Assembly (NCBI GenBank): GCA_902791035.1 | Contig: CADAUA010000012.1 | Location: 1 to 64,000, forward strand | Direction of reading: 5' to 3' | DNA: 64,000 bases | DNA from: an uncultured Coriobacteriaceae bacterium | GTDB lineage: Bacteria > Actinomycetota > Coriobacteriia > Coriobacteriales > Atopobiaceae | Shown here: one piece after another, positions 51,376 to 60,067 of the stretch | How positions within the stretch are numbered: the stretch's first letter is position 1 | Layout: every line of letters starts with the position of its first letter | Translations under genes and position numbers: made by a program | Notes under the pieces: generated by a model | Told to the model about the DNA's origin: nothing | What the model saw: only the letters and a program-made list of their open reading frames with translations | Database searches by the model: none

Positions 51376-52313
51376 GAAGGACGACGCTCTTTACCCTCAA
51401 GACCCCCTATCGCGAGCCCATGGAGATCGTGGGCTTCGAGTTCGGCGACCCAGACGGCGAGGAGGCCTGCGCGATCGTGGGCTCCATGCGTGGCAACGAG
51501 GTCCAGCAGACCTACACCTGCGCACGCCTCGTGCAGCAGCTGCGCCTCGACGAGGCCAAGGTCATGCCCGGAAAGCGCATCCTCGTGGTCCCGTCGGTCA
51601 ACCCCTTCTCCATGAACGTGAGCTCTCGCTTCTGGGCCCTCGACCACACGGACATCAACCGCACCTTCCCGGGCTACGACAAGGGCGAGACCACCCAGCG
51701 CATCGCCGAGGGGCTCTTCTCGGCCGTCTCGTCATTCTCGCTGGGTATCCAGCTCTGCAGCCTCTACATGCCCGGCGAGTTCGTGCCGCACGTGCGCCTC
51801 ACGCGCGCGGGCGAGATCACCAAGGAGTCGCTGGCTCTGGCGGACGGGTTCGGCCTCCCCTACGTGGTGATAAACGAGCCCACGCCCTTCGACACAACCA
51901 TGCTCAACTACAACTGGCAGGTGTGGTCCACCAACGCCTTCTCGCTCTACGGACACACCACCGAGCACGTGGACGAGGCCGGTGCCGTGCTCATGGTGGC
52001 CGCCATCGAACGCTTCCTGGCCACGCGCGGGGTCCTGCGCCTGCCGGTGAGCGACGCTGTCCCACCGCGCACGATCGAGGAGGCAGGCCTCGTGGCCGTA
52101 CGCACCGAGAAGGCCGGCGGCTTCCTCATGCGCCACGCTGAGGCAGGCGACCACGTGGAGGCAGGCCAGGTGCTGGCAGAGGTGGTCGACGCGCTCGACG
52201 CCCACGTCAAGGAGACCCTCAGGGCCCCCGTGTCGGGACAGGTCTTCTTCTGTCGTACGGAGCCCCTGGTGGAGCAGCACATCATATGCTTCAGAATCGC
52301 GGCAGACGAGTAG
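51372..52313 (+). CDS. AstE/AspA-like paralogue with lost zinc ligands
   Basis: A 313-residue paralogue of the preceding protein, overlapping it by four bases (ATGA) with GGAGGTG upstream. The fold markers DHTDINRTFPGYDKGE and INEPTP are kept, and the C-terminal lipoyl-like barrel HVEAGQVLAEVVDALDAHV is clear. However, the zinc motif HGxE reads RGNE (SMRGNEVQQ), and the third-ligand DxH position reads IQLC. It is therefore probably a non-catalytic partner or binds metal differently. Last gene of the operon. Confidence 0.75.
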   Translation: MRRTTLFTLKTPYREPMEIVGFEFGDPDGEEACAIVGSMRGNEVQQTYTCARLVQQLRLDEAKVMPGKRILVVPSVNPFSMNVSSRFWALDHTDINRTFPGYDKGETTQRIAEGLFSAVSSFSLGIQLCSLYMPGEFVPHVRLTRAGEITKESLALADGFGLPYVVINEPTPFDTTMLNYNWQVWSTNAFSLYGHTTEHVDEAGAVLMVAAIERFLATRGVLRLPVSDAVPPRTIEEAGLVAVRTEKAGGFLMRHAEAGDHVEAGQVLAEVVDALDAHVKETLRAPVSGQVFFCRTEPLVEQHIICFRIAADE

Positions 52314-52314
52314 G

Positions 52315-52411
52315 GTGCCGGCAGGTCACAGGCGCGAGGGTCTTACCTCGGAGCACGCGCTCGCGCGGAGTGCTCCGAGGTAAGACCCTCGCGCCTGTGA
52401 CCTGCCGGCAC
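52315..52411. repeat. Hairpin with perfect 42-bp stem
   Basis: Bases 52315-52356 and 52370-52411 are exact reverse complements, with a 13-base GC-rich loop between. It begins two bases after the stop codon of the operon and lies between convergent genes. No T-tract follows. The RNA of either strand would form an uninterrupted 42-bp duplex. Confidence 0.95.
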
Positions 52412-52448
52412 TCGCCCCCCGCGATTCTTCATGCCACTCAAGGAATAA

Positions 52449-52493
52449 GGAAGGGCGCGCCCATCCCCATGGACGCGCCCCCTTCATTCTTTC
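52449..52493. terminator. Hairpin between M14-like operon and fba
   Basis: GGGCGCG (52453) pairs with CGCGCCC (52474), extended by AAGG/CCTT at the base, followed on the plus strand by CATTCTTTC. It could serve either convergent transcript. Confidence 0.5.
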
Positions 52494-52584
52494 TCCCTTT
52501 GCGGGACGGGTGCCGACCCCCAACGGACGTTGGCACCCTAGGGCCTGTTCGGTGGTATCACCTCAGGCACAGACTCGCTGACGG

Positions 52585-53457
52585 CTAGTTCCAGCCCTTG
52601 CCGTCGGAGCCGAACTCCTTGATGAGCTCCTCGGTACGAGCGACGATGGCCTCGCGGCCGGGCTTGAGGACCTTGCGCGGGTCGTAACCCTTGCCCTGCT
52701 GGTCCTTGCCCTCCTCGATGTACTTGCGGGTGGCAGCCGCAAAGACGAGCTGGAGGTCGGTGTTGACGTTGATCTTGGAGATGCCGAGCGAGATGGCCTT
52801 CTGAATCTGGTCAACGGGGATGCCGGTGCCGCCGTGGAGGACGAGCGGGAGGTCGCCCGTGAGGGCCTTGATCTCCTGCAGGCGCTGGAAGGACAGGCCC
52901 TGCCAGTCGGCGGGATAGATGCCGTGGATGTTGCCGATGCCACAGGCCAGGAAGTCGACGCCCAGGTCGGCGATGGCCTTGCACTGCTCGGGGTCAGCCA
53001 GCTCGCCAGCGGAGGTCACGCCGTCCTCGGTGCCACCGATGCCGCCGACCTCGGCCTCGACGGAGATGCCCTTGGAGTGGGCGAGCTTCACGATCTCGGC
53101 CGTGCGCTTGAGGTTGGTCTCGAAGTCGGGCTCGTGGGAGCCGTCGTACATGACGGAGGTGAAGCCGGCCTTGATGCACTCGAGGGCGGCGTCATACGAG
53201 CCGTGGTCGAGGTGCAGGGCCACGGGAACGGTGATGCCCTTGTCCTCAACGAGGTCCTTGACGATGTCGGCGACGACCCTGAAGGAGGTCTGCCACTTGG
53301 CGGCGCCGCTGGTGCACTGGATGATGACCGGGGACTGGAGCTCCTCCGCGGCGTCGAGGATGGCCGTGGCCCACTCGAGGTTGTTGGTGTTGAAGGCACC
53401 AATTCCGTAGTGGCCCTTCTCGGCGCTCTGGAGCATGGCAGTTGCGTTAACGAGCAT
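52585..53457 (-). CDS. fba: Class II fructose-bisphosphate aldolase
   Basis: A 290-residue class II (zinc) aldolase: LHLDHGSYDAALECI with the zinc histidine and catalytic Asp near residues 82-87, EAEVGGIGGTEDG, the ACGIGNIHGIY histidine and LVLHGGTGIP. It splits fructose-1,6-bisphosphate in glycolysis. GGAGGTAACT sits directly upstream of ATG 53457; the longer open frame upstream is not family-like. The gap 53458-53717 holds only the divergent promoters. Confidence 0.93.
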   Translation of the reverse strand: MLVNATAMLQSAEKGHYGIGAFNTNNLEWATAILDAAEELQSPVIIQCTSGAAKWQTSFRVVADIVKDLVEDKGITVPVALHLDHGSYDAALECIKAGFTSVMYDGSHEPDFETNLKRTAEIVKLAHSKGISVEAEVGGIGGTEDGVTSAGELADPEQCKAIADLGVDFLACGIGNIHGIYPADWQGLSFQRLQEIKALTGDLPLVLHGGTGIPVDQIQKAISLGISKINVNTDLQLVFAAATRKYIEEGKDQQGKGYDPRKVLKPGREAIVARTEELIKEFGSDGKGWN

Positions 53458-53717
53458 AGTTACCTCCGCTTTGACGAAAGCCGACTTGCCGTACCTTCGA
53501 ACATCATACAGCGTACGGCGGCCGATGGGTGGCAAGTCGTCCGAGAAGGTTCCCAGCGTCTCCGAGCGGCTGGCCAGCGGTTCGCACGGGCACCGGTGGG
53601 ACCGGGCGCGAAAGCACAGATTCTCCGGGTCACTTGTCCAATCTGTGAGAATCGCGGAAGCTCGCGGTGGGCTCCCTATACTGTGGGAACGCAATCGACA
53701 GGGGGCACTCGAGAGCT

Positions 53718-54797
53718 ATGGACGAAGCGGAGACGACTCGCATGAGCATGGAGGACAAGGACACCACAAGGCACGTGGGACGGACGCGACCGTTGGGGGC
53801 AATGGGCACCCAGCAGATGCAGGCCGCCGAGCCTAAGGAGAAGGAATCGGTGGTCTCGGGCGTGCAGGTCGCGGCCAGCGCCCTTGCGGCCGCCACCTCC
53901 TTCGCGCTCTCGTCGCAGATCGGACTCGCGGGCTCGCTCATCGGCGCAGTCATAGGCGCCGCTGCATCGTCCGTCGCGCTCCAGGTCTACACGAAGGTCC
54001 TGAACGCCTCGGCCGAGAGGATCCGCACGACCGCGGGGGGTGCCGACGCAGCCGACGCGACCCGTCTCGACGACCGGACGGCGCGACAGCCCCGCCCCGT
54101 GACCTACTCCGACGAGACGGTGGTGCGCGAGTTCGCGGACTCCGGTACGCCGGTGGCCCCGTCCGAGATCCGCGAGGCCGCGGCCGCTCGCGCCAGGAAG
54201 CGCAACCAACGTCGCGCCGGCATCGCCGTGGCCCTGGCAGCCGTGGCCACGGTGCTCGTCTTCGCCCTGGTGGTGAGCCTGGCAACCCATGGCGCGGGCA
54301 TAGGCAGCAAGCCCTCCTACGTCCCGCGCCAGGAGGCCCAGGAGGGGGCAGAGGAGGCCGACGACCAGTCCGACGACAAGGACGGTCAGGCCACAGGCGA
54401 CGATAGCGGCACGCAGGCCAACGGAGGCGCCGGCTCCACCGAGACCAACAGCGGCACGGGCTCCGGCTCCACCAGCGGTACGGCCAGCGAGAACGGCGGG
54501 TCGGGCTCCGCGGGATCGGGGACCACGGGCTCCGGAAGCGGCTCTGGGAACGCCTCGGGCGGGACCGGCTCAAGCGGCACCGGCAACGGCGGGTCGGGCT
54601 CCACGGGTTCCGGATCGGGCTCCGGTACCGGCTCGGGCTCCGGCAGCTCGACGGGCTCCGGCTCGGGCTCCTCCAGCTCCGGCACCGGTTCGGGATCCTC
54701 CAGCACCGGCTCAGGCATCACGGGCGGCTCGACGTCCGGTTCGGGAGGCTCGGCGGGCTCTGGCACCACGTCAGGTACCAGCTCCACCGCCAACTGA
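53718..54797 (+). CDS. Membrane protein with long Ser/Gly/Thr-rich tail
   Basis: A 359-residue protein. Residues about 45-90 contain a glycine/alanine-rich hydrophobic hairpin (VAASALAAATSFALSSQIGL then AGSLIGAVIGAAASSVALQV), a basic stretch RARKRNQRRAG precedes a second membrane helix (IAVALAAVATVLVFALVVSL), and the last 140 residues are an acidic patch followed by a low-complexity Gly/Ser/Thr run. The topology suggests a surface-exposed flexible tail. I do not recognise the family. ATG 53718 (GAGAG upstream) or 53742 may be the start. Confidence 0.6.
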   Translation: MDEAETTRMSMEDKDTTRHVGRTRPLGAMGTQQMQAAEPKEKESVVSGVQVAASALAAATSFALSSQIGLAGSLIGAVIGAAASSVALQVYTKVLNASAERIRTTAGGADAADATRLDDRTARQPRPVTYSDETVVREFADSGTPVAPSEIREAAAARARKRNQRRAGIAVALAAVATVLVFALVVSLATHGAGIGSKPSYVPRQEAQEGAEEADDQSDDKDGQATGDDSGTQANGGAGSTETNSGTGSGSTSGTASENGGSGSAGSGTTGSGSGSGNASGGTGSSGTGNGGSGSTGSGSGSGTGSGSGSSTGSGSGSSSSGTGSGSSSTGSGITGGSTSGSGGSAGSGTTSGTSSTAN

Positions 54798-54887
54798 CGG
54801 CGGGACGGCGGGTCTTATAAGCGTGTAAGATGGATGCGTCGCGGCTTTCCCGCGGCGCATCGTTCTTCTCACGGAAGGGACCATCCC

Positions 54888-56267
54888 ATGGAGAGACCCA
54901 ACGCCTGGAAGTCCTACACCCCCGAGCAGCTCGAGGAGCTCGATGAGCTCTGCGAGGGGTACAAGGCCTTCATCTCAGACAACAAGACCGAGCGCGAGTG
55001 CGTTGCCACCGCCATCAACCTCGCCACAGAGGCGGGCTACCGCGACCTGCGCGACATCGTGGCCGCCGGCGAGACCCTTCACCCGGGCAGCAAGGTCTTC
55101 TCGTCCGTGCGCGGCAAGAGCCTCATGCTGGTCCAGCTGGGCACCGAGCCCCTGGAGCACGGCGTGAACATCCTGGGCGCCCACGTGGACTCCCCGCGCC
55201 TGGACGTCAAGCAGGACCCCCTGGAGGAGCGCCACGAGATCGTCACGCTCGACACCCACTACTACGGCGGCATCAAGAAGTACCAGTGGGTCGCCCTGCC
55301 GCTCGCCATCCACGGCGTCATCGCAAAGAAGGACGGCACCACGGTGAGCGTGACCCTGGGCGAGGACGAGTGCGACCCCGTCCTCTGCGTGAGCGACCTT
55401 CTCATCCATCTGGCCCGCAAGCAGATGGAGAAGTCCGCCGGCGAGGTCATCGAGGGCGAGCAGCTGGACGTTATCGTGGGCGACCGGCCGCTCGAGGGCG
55501 AGGAGAAGGACGCCGTCAAGGCCAACGTCCTGCGCATCGCCCGCGAGGCCGCGGACATCGAGGAGGAGGACCTCCTCTCCGCCGAGCTCGAGGTCGTGCC
55601 CGCGGGTGCGGCGCGCGACCTGGGCCTCGACCGCTCCATGATCCTGGGCTACGGCCAGGACGACCGCTCCTGCGCCTATCCCTCGCTGGTGGCCCAGCTG
55701 GCCTGCGAGGCGCCGGTCCGCACGGCCGTCACGATCCTGGTCGACAAGGAGGAGATCGGCTCCGTGGGCTCCACGGGCATGCGGTCGCGCTTCTTCGAGA
55801 ACACCATGGCCGAGGTCATGGCCGCGTCCGGCCAGGGCGGCGAGCTCGAGCTGCGTAGGTGCCTGGAGGCCTCCCGCATGCTCTCGAGCGACGTCTCGGC
55901 AGGCTACGACCCCAAGTTCGCCGAGGTCTTCGAGGAGAAGAACTCCTGCTTCCTGGGCCACGGCCTGACCTTCAACAAGTACACCGGATCCGGCGGCAAG
56001 GGCGGCTCCAACGACGCCGACGCCGAATACGTGGCCCTTATCCGCCGCGTGATGGACGATGCCGGCGTTGCCTGGCAGACGGCCGAGCTCGGCAAGGTGG
56101 ACGCCGGTGGCGGCGGCACCATCGCCTTCATCCTGGCCAACCTCGGCGTGCACGTGATCGACTGCGGCGTGCCCGTGCTCTCCATGCACGCGCCCTGGGA
56201 GGCCGTGAGCAAGGCCGACGTGTACGAGGCCTACCGCGGCTACAAGGCCTTCCTCGACCACGAGTAG
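54888..56267 (+). CDS. M18-family aspartyl aminopeptidase
   Basis: A 459-residue M18 zinc aminopeptidase. ILGAHVDSPRLDVKQ (first zinc His/Asp), HYYGGIKKYQW, LVDKEEIGSVGSTG (catalytic Glu), the DVSAGYDPKF aspartate and VPVLSMHAPWE final histidine are present. It removes N-terminal acidic residues from peptides in the cytosol. GGAAGGGA precedes ATG 54888. Transcribed towards the peptide-utilisation operon on the other strand. Confidence 0.9.
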   Translation: MERPNAWKSYTPEQLEELDELCEGYKAFISDNKTERECVATAINLATEAGYRDLRDIVAAGETLHPGSKVFSSVRGKSLMLVQLGTEPLEHGVNILGAHVDSPRLDVKQDPLEERHEIVTLDTHYYGGIKKYQWVALPLAIHGVIAKKDGTTVSVTLGEDECDPVLCVSDLLIHLARKQMEKSAGEVIEGEQLDVIVGDRPLEGEEKDAVKANVLRIAREAADIEEEDLLSAELEVVPAGAARDLGLDRSMILGYGQDDRSCAYPSLVAQLACEAPVRTAVTILVDKEEIGSVGSTGMRSRFFENTMAEVMAASGQGGELELRRCLEASRMLSSDVSAGYDPKFAEVFEEKNSCFLGHGLTFNKYTGSGGKGGSNDADAEYVALIRRVMDDAGVAWQTAELGKVDAGGGGTIAFILANLGVHVIDCGVPVLSMHAPWEAVSKADVYEAYRGYKAFLDHE

Positions 56268-56292
56268 GACCTCTGACAATTCGGAAGATAGG

Positions 56293-56333
56293 GCTGCCCC
56301 CCGTTGGCAAGACGCCAGCAGGGGGCAGCCTCA
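56293..56333 (+). terminator. Hairpin between M18 gene and creatininase 3
   Basis: Stem GGCTGCCCCC / GGGGGCAGCC, weak T-tract (TCATTTG). It probably serves both convergent genes. Confidence 0.6.
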
Positions 56334-56348
56334 TTTGCGGGCAATGTC

Positions 56349-57134
56349 CTAGCGCAGCGGCGCAGGCAGCGGCGCGCGCTCCAGCGCGTGCACGAAGCGC
56401 ACCAGGTAGTCCGCCGTGCCGTCCAGCATGGCCTGCCCCAGCTCCGCGGAGGCGCCCGACGGATGGTCGTCGTGTCCCTCGGCCACCCAGCCGTTGCCGG
56501 CAAAGCGCACGAGGTCGCGCGGCATGTCCACGTCCACGCCCTCGAAGCGCACGGAGTACCAACCGGTGGTCTCGAGCTCCGGGCCAAGGTCGTCCTGCAG
56601 GTCCTCGTCGCCCACGGCGGAGAGATCCACGGAGTCCGGGTCTATGGCCAAGTTGGCGCTTGTCTCCATGGCGCCGCCGTGACCACCGCCCCAGGCCGAG
56701 TCTATCTCGGGTGCCACGCGCCACCAGTTGAAGCAGGCAGCCAGACGGCCGCGACGGTTGAGGTCCGCACAGGCCATCACGAGCGACTTCACGTTGCCGC
56801 CATGGCCGTTCACAAACACGAAGCGCCTGGCACCATAGGCCTCCAGCTGCGTCGTGATCTTGCTCACCACGTCATAAAGCCCCTGCACGCCCAGGCTCAC
56901 CGTGCCCGGAAATCCCACCAGGTCGTCCGTGGCGCCGTAGGGCAGGGTGGGGGCAATCAGGACCCCCTCGTCTGCTGCCTCAACTCGATCCAAGATGGCA
57001 TCCGGCGCCATTGTGTCCGTTCCCAGGGGATTGTGCTTCCCGTGGCACTCCGTGGATCCCACGCCAATAAGGACCACGTCCCTCTGCGCAAAGTAGGCCT
57101 CAACCGCGGGCCACGTGCTTCTTGCCAGCCTCAT
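56349..57134 (-). CDS. Creatininase family hydrolase 3
   Basis: A 261-residue creatininase-family metallohydrolase. Metal ligands: Glu and His in STECHGKHNPLGTD (residues 28-41), His in VNGHGGN near 110 and Glu in GGHGGAMETS near 153. The family includes creatinine amidohydrolase, FAPy deformylase and the mycofactocin peptidase MftE, so an amide or lactam substrate is expected. Start ATG 57134 behind GGAGGAGG. Last gene of the importer operon; about 45% similar by eye to the other two copies. Confidence 0.82.
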   Translation of the reverse strand: MRLARSTWPAVEAYFAQRDVVLIGVGSTECHGKHNPLGTDTMAPDAILDRVEAADEGVLIAPTLPYGATDDLVGFPGTVSLGVQGLYDVVSKITTQLEAYGARRFVFVNGHGGNVKSLVMACADLNRRGRLAACFNWWRVAPEIDSAWGGGHGGAMETSANLAIDPDSVDLSAVGDEDLQDDLGPELETTGWYSVRFEGVDVDMPRDLVRFAGNGWVAEGHDDHPSGASAELGQAMLDGTADYLVRFVHALERAPLPAPLR

Positions 57135-57191
57135 GCCAGCCTCCTCCACAAGCGGGGCGCCCGCAGACGCCCCGCCCCACGATAAGAAACC

Positions 57192-58268
57192 CTAGAACCC
57201 ACGAACGTCCTCGGGCGTCATGCGCCTTGCCACGGCAACCGCCAGACGCGCCGCGCTCACGATGTCCTCCGGGGCGCAGATGGCCGTGCCCGCATGGATA
57301 TAGCGGCAGGGCACGCCGGCCACTACGCTGGGCACGTCCAGCATGTGGGTGGGACCGCCGTCGGTGCCGCCGCCCTCGCGCACGGAGGTCTGATGGGGGA
57401 TCTTCTCGTCGTCCGCCACAGCCAGCACGTAGCGCTGGTAGCGAGGGTTGGTGATCATGCAAACGTCGAAGTAGCGCAGCATCGGCCCCTGGCGCAGGGC
57501 TGTCTGCACGTCGCAGGGCTGGGTGAAGGTATCGTCTGCCGGGCAGCCCTCGAACATGAAGGCGACCTGCGGGTCGAAGTGGCGCACGGCCGCAGCCACG
57601 CCGCGCTCCCCCACCTCCTCCATGGAGCTGATGGAGGCCACCACGTCAAAGGGCAGGTCGTCGTCTGCCAGCTCGCGCAGGGCCAGGAGCATGGCCGCCA
57701 CGCCGGCACGGCAGTCAAAGGCCTTGCCAAAGGCCACGCCGGTGGCCGCGTCGTAGTCGAAATTGGTGGCAGGGACAACGGGCTCGCCCATGCCCATATG
57801 GAAGCGCTCGATGGCATCGGCCTTGCTCGTGGCACCCACGTCCAGGATGAGCTCCGGGGCCACGCACGCGGCCTTCTCCCCAGCGCTCATGAAGTGAGGC
57901 GGCTTGACGCCGATCACGCCGTGCACCCACTGGCCCAGGGTGTTTCTCACCAACACGTCCTGGCCCGTGAGGACCCCTTGGGTGAAGCGGCCCAGCTGCA
58001 CGAAGCTCATGGTGCCGTTGTCGCGGATGGAGCGCACCATGCAGCCCACCTCGTCGCCGTGGGCGTCGAGCATGAGGCGGGGCTTGGTACCGCTGTAGCT
58101 GCGCAGGGTGATGAGCCCATCGCGCAGGGTGTTCTCCTCTATGGTCGCCCAGCCGTCGCAGAATTCGCGCGCCACGGCCAGGGTCTCGTCCTCAAAGCCA
58201 GAGGGCGACTTTGCGTTGCTCAAGGCGCCGAGAAGCTCGACCACCTCGTTCATCTTGTATGACACCAT
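57192..58268 (-). CDS. M42-family aminopeptidase
   Basis: A 358-residue M42 zinc aminopeptidase (FrvX/PepA-like): LMLDAHGDEVGCMV first zinc ligand, AFDCRAGVAAMLLAL bridging Asp, SISSMEEVGERGV catalytic Glu pair, and the C-terminal IHAGTAICAPEDI histidine. GTDGGPTHM is the expected late motif. It trims peptides in the cytosol. It sits between creatininase 2 and 3 in the same orientation, tying it to the pathway. Confidence 0.88.
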   Translation of the reverse strand: MVSYKMNEVVELLGALSNAKSPSGFEDETLAVAREFCDGWATIEENTLRDGLITLRSYSGTKPRLMLDAHGDEVGCMVRSIRDNGTMSFVQLGRFTQGVLTGQDVLVRNTLGQWVHGVIGVKPPHFMSAGEKAACVAPELILDVGATSKADAIERFHMGMGEPVVPATNFDYDAATGVAFGKAFDCRAGVAAMLLALRELADDDLPFDVVASISSMEEVGERGVAAAVRHFDPQVAFMFEGCPADDTFTQPCDVQTALRQGPMLRYFDVCMITNPRYQRYVLAVADDEKIPHQTSVREGGGTDGGPTHMLDVPSVVAGVPCRYIHAGTAICAPEDIVSAARLAVAVARRMTPEDVRGF

Positions 58269-58364
58269 GTCTCCTCATCCCTTGGCCCGGGCGAGCCCGG
58301 GCATCAATACCTCACGTGCAAGAAGCGCGCAAAAAGGGGCTATCCCTTTCTGCACGCCTCAACC

Positions 58365-59153
58365 CTACTGGAAGTGGCGCTCGCGCGGCTGCGGCAGGGG
58401 CGCCTCCGCAAAGGCGTCCAGGAAGTCGCAGAACCAGTCCGCCATTGCCGTGAGCATCTCCTGGCCCCACTCGGCGGAGGCCGTGGTGGGGTCGTCGGGC
58501 CCCGCCCAGCCGTTGGCGGCATAGCGGCGGGCGCTGCGAACCAGGATGGGCCTCACGCCCTCGAACTCCACGTCGTGCAGACCCACCGTGTGGATGCGGT
58601 TTCCACCGTCGTCGGAGAGCTGCATACCCGCAAAGGCAGAGGTGTCCACGCTATCCGGGTCGATCCAGAGGTCCGCCGAGGTCTCCTGGGCCCCACCATG
58701 GCCTCCGCCCCAGGGCTCGTGGAGCTGCCCGGCCAGCTTCCACCAGTTCACAAGGGCCACCTGACAGCCAAGGTCGCTTATCTCGTAGCCGCAGCGGTTG
58801 AGCGCGGCGGCGTTTCCCCCGTGGCCGTTCAGGAAGACGAAGTGACGCGCGCCGTAGTCAAAGAGCTGGCCCGTGATGCGCCGCACCACCCGGTACAGAA
58901 GGTCGTCCCCCAGCGAGAGCGTGCCGGGATAGTCCAGGAAGTACTCTGCCGAGCCCAGCTGGAGCACGGGACCATAGAGCACCTGCGGGCGGCGCTCCTC
59001 GGCAAGCTCCACGATCTTGTTTGGCGCCATCCAGTCCGTGGAAAGGGGGTTGTGCCAGCCGTGGTTCTCGATGGAGCCAAAACCCAGGACCACCAGGTCG
59101 TGCTCCTTGAAGTAGGCCTCCACCTGGGGCCAGGTACTGCGCTTGAGCTGCAT
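58365..59153 (-). CDS. Creatininase family hydrolase 2
   Basis: A 262-residue creatininase-family protein with SIENHGWHNPLSTD, LNGHGGN and GGHGGAQETS metal motifs. Its start ATG overlaps the previous stop by one base, so it is translationally coupled to creatininase 1. It differs from the other copies in the PxxLQLGSAEYF loop and the tryptophan-rich C-terminus, suggesting different substrate preference. Confidence 0.82.
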   Translation of the reverse strand: MQLKRSTWPQVEAYFKEHDLVVLGFGSIENHGWHNPLSTDWMAPNKIVELAEERRPQVLYGPVLQLGSAEYFLDYPGTLSLGDDLLYRVVRRITGQLFDYGARHFVFLNGHGGNAAALNRCGYEISDLGCQVALVNWWKLAGQLHEPWGGGHGGAQETSADLWIDPDSVDTSAFAGMQLSDDGGNRIHTVGLHDVEFEGVRPILVRSARRYAANGWAGPDDPTTASAEWGQEMLTAMADWFCDFLDAFAEAPLPQPRERHFQ

Positions 59154-60004
59154 CAGGCCTCGCCGCCCTTCTCGCCCGCATCGCTGCCCATAGCGTGGCC
59201 CGCCCAGGCGCGATAGGTGCGCACGGGCATGGGCTTGGGAAGTGGCGCCCGCTGCATGGCGCCCACCAGGTCAACCAGGCAGCCCGCCACGCCCTGCATC
59301 ATCTGCGTGCCCCATTCCGGGTCCGCCTTTGTGGGGTCGTCGGGGCCAATCCAGCCGTTGCCGAAAAAGCGCACGGCATCGCGAGGGAAGCCCACGTGGG
59401 CACCCTCGAAGAGCACGTTGGACCAGCCGTCCGTGGGCAGCTCGTCGGAGATGTCGTTGACAAGGTCCATGGGGCCATAGGCCGAGGTGTCAACGAGCGA
59501 GGGGTCCGCCGCCATGACGGCGGCCGTCTCCTCGGCACCTCCGTGGCCACCGCCCCAGGCCGGGTTGAGCTCGCCCGCCATGAGCCACCAGTTGGCAAGG
59601 CCGGCCAGGGCCCCGCGTCGGTTGAGGCTCTCGCACACCTCCGAGAGGGGCTTGATGTTGGGCCCGTGGCCGTTGACGATGAGGAACCTGCGCACGCCAT
59701 AGTCAAAGAGCTGGTCCGTAATGCGAGCCACTAGGTCTCGCAGGAGGTCGTAGCCAATGGTGAGGGTGCCCGGGAAGCCCACCAGGTCGTCACAGTTGCC
59801 ATAGCTCACCGTAGGCGCGATCAGGATCTGGTCGTACAGGCGCTCGTCCATGAGGTCCAAGAGCAGGTTTGGCGCGATGTTGTCTGTGCCCAGGGGGTTG
59901 TGCCTCCCGTGCTCCTCAAGGGAGCCCACGGCCAGGACCGCGAAGTCCCCGCCCTTCTCAAGATAGGCCGCAACGTGTGGCCAGGTCGTCTTTTCCAGAT
60001 ACAC
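59153..60004 (-). CDS. Creatininase family hydrolase 1
   Basis: A 283-residue creatininase-family protein starting at GTG 60004 behind GGGGAG. Metal motifs are SLEEHGRHNPLGTD, VNGHGPN and GGHGGAEET. The C-terminus is about 20 residues longer than in the other two. It is the first of three family members placed directly after the peptide importer; the 63-bp gap to oppF allows cotranscription. Confidence 0.83.
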   Translation of the reverse strand: MYLEKTTWPHVAAYLEKGGDFAVLAVGSLEEHGRHNPLGTDNIAPNLLLDLMDERLYDQILIAPTVSYGNCDDLVGFPGTLTIGYDLLRDLVARITDQLFDYGVRRFLIVNGHGPNIKPLSEVCESLNRRGALAGLANWWLMAGELNPAWGGGHGGAEETAAVMAADPSLVDTSAYGPMDLVNDISDELPTDGWSNVLFEGAHVGFPRDAVRFFGNGWIGPDDPTKADPEWGTQMMQGVAGCLVDLVGAMQRAPLPKPMPVRTYRAWAGHAMGSDAGEKGGEA

Positions 60005-60067
60005 GCTTCTCCCCTTTCCCAACGGACGCCCGCTTTCGCGGGCGTCCATGCAGTTCACAAACCAAGC

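Noticed and set aside
54386-54793. Antisense ORF with PEPEP-type repeats resembling a proline-rich surface protein
   Set aside because: It is the complement of the Gly/Ser-rich tail of the plus-strand gene, which has the start, ribosome binding site and membrane segments.
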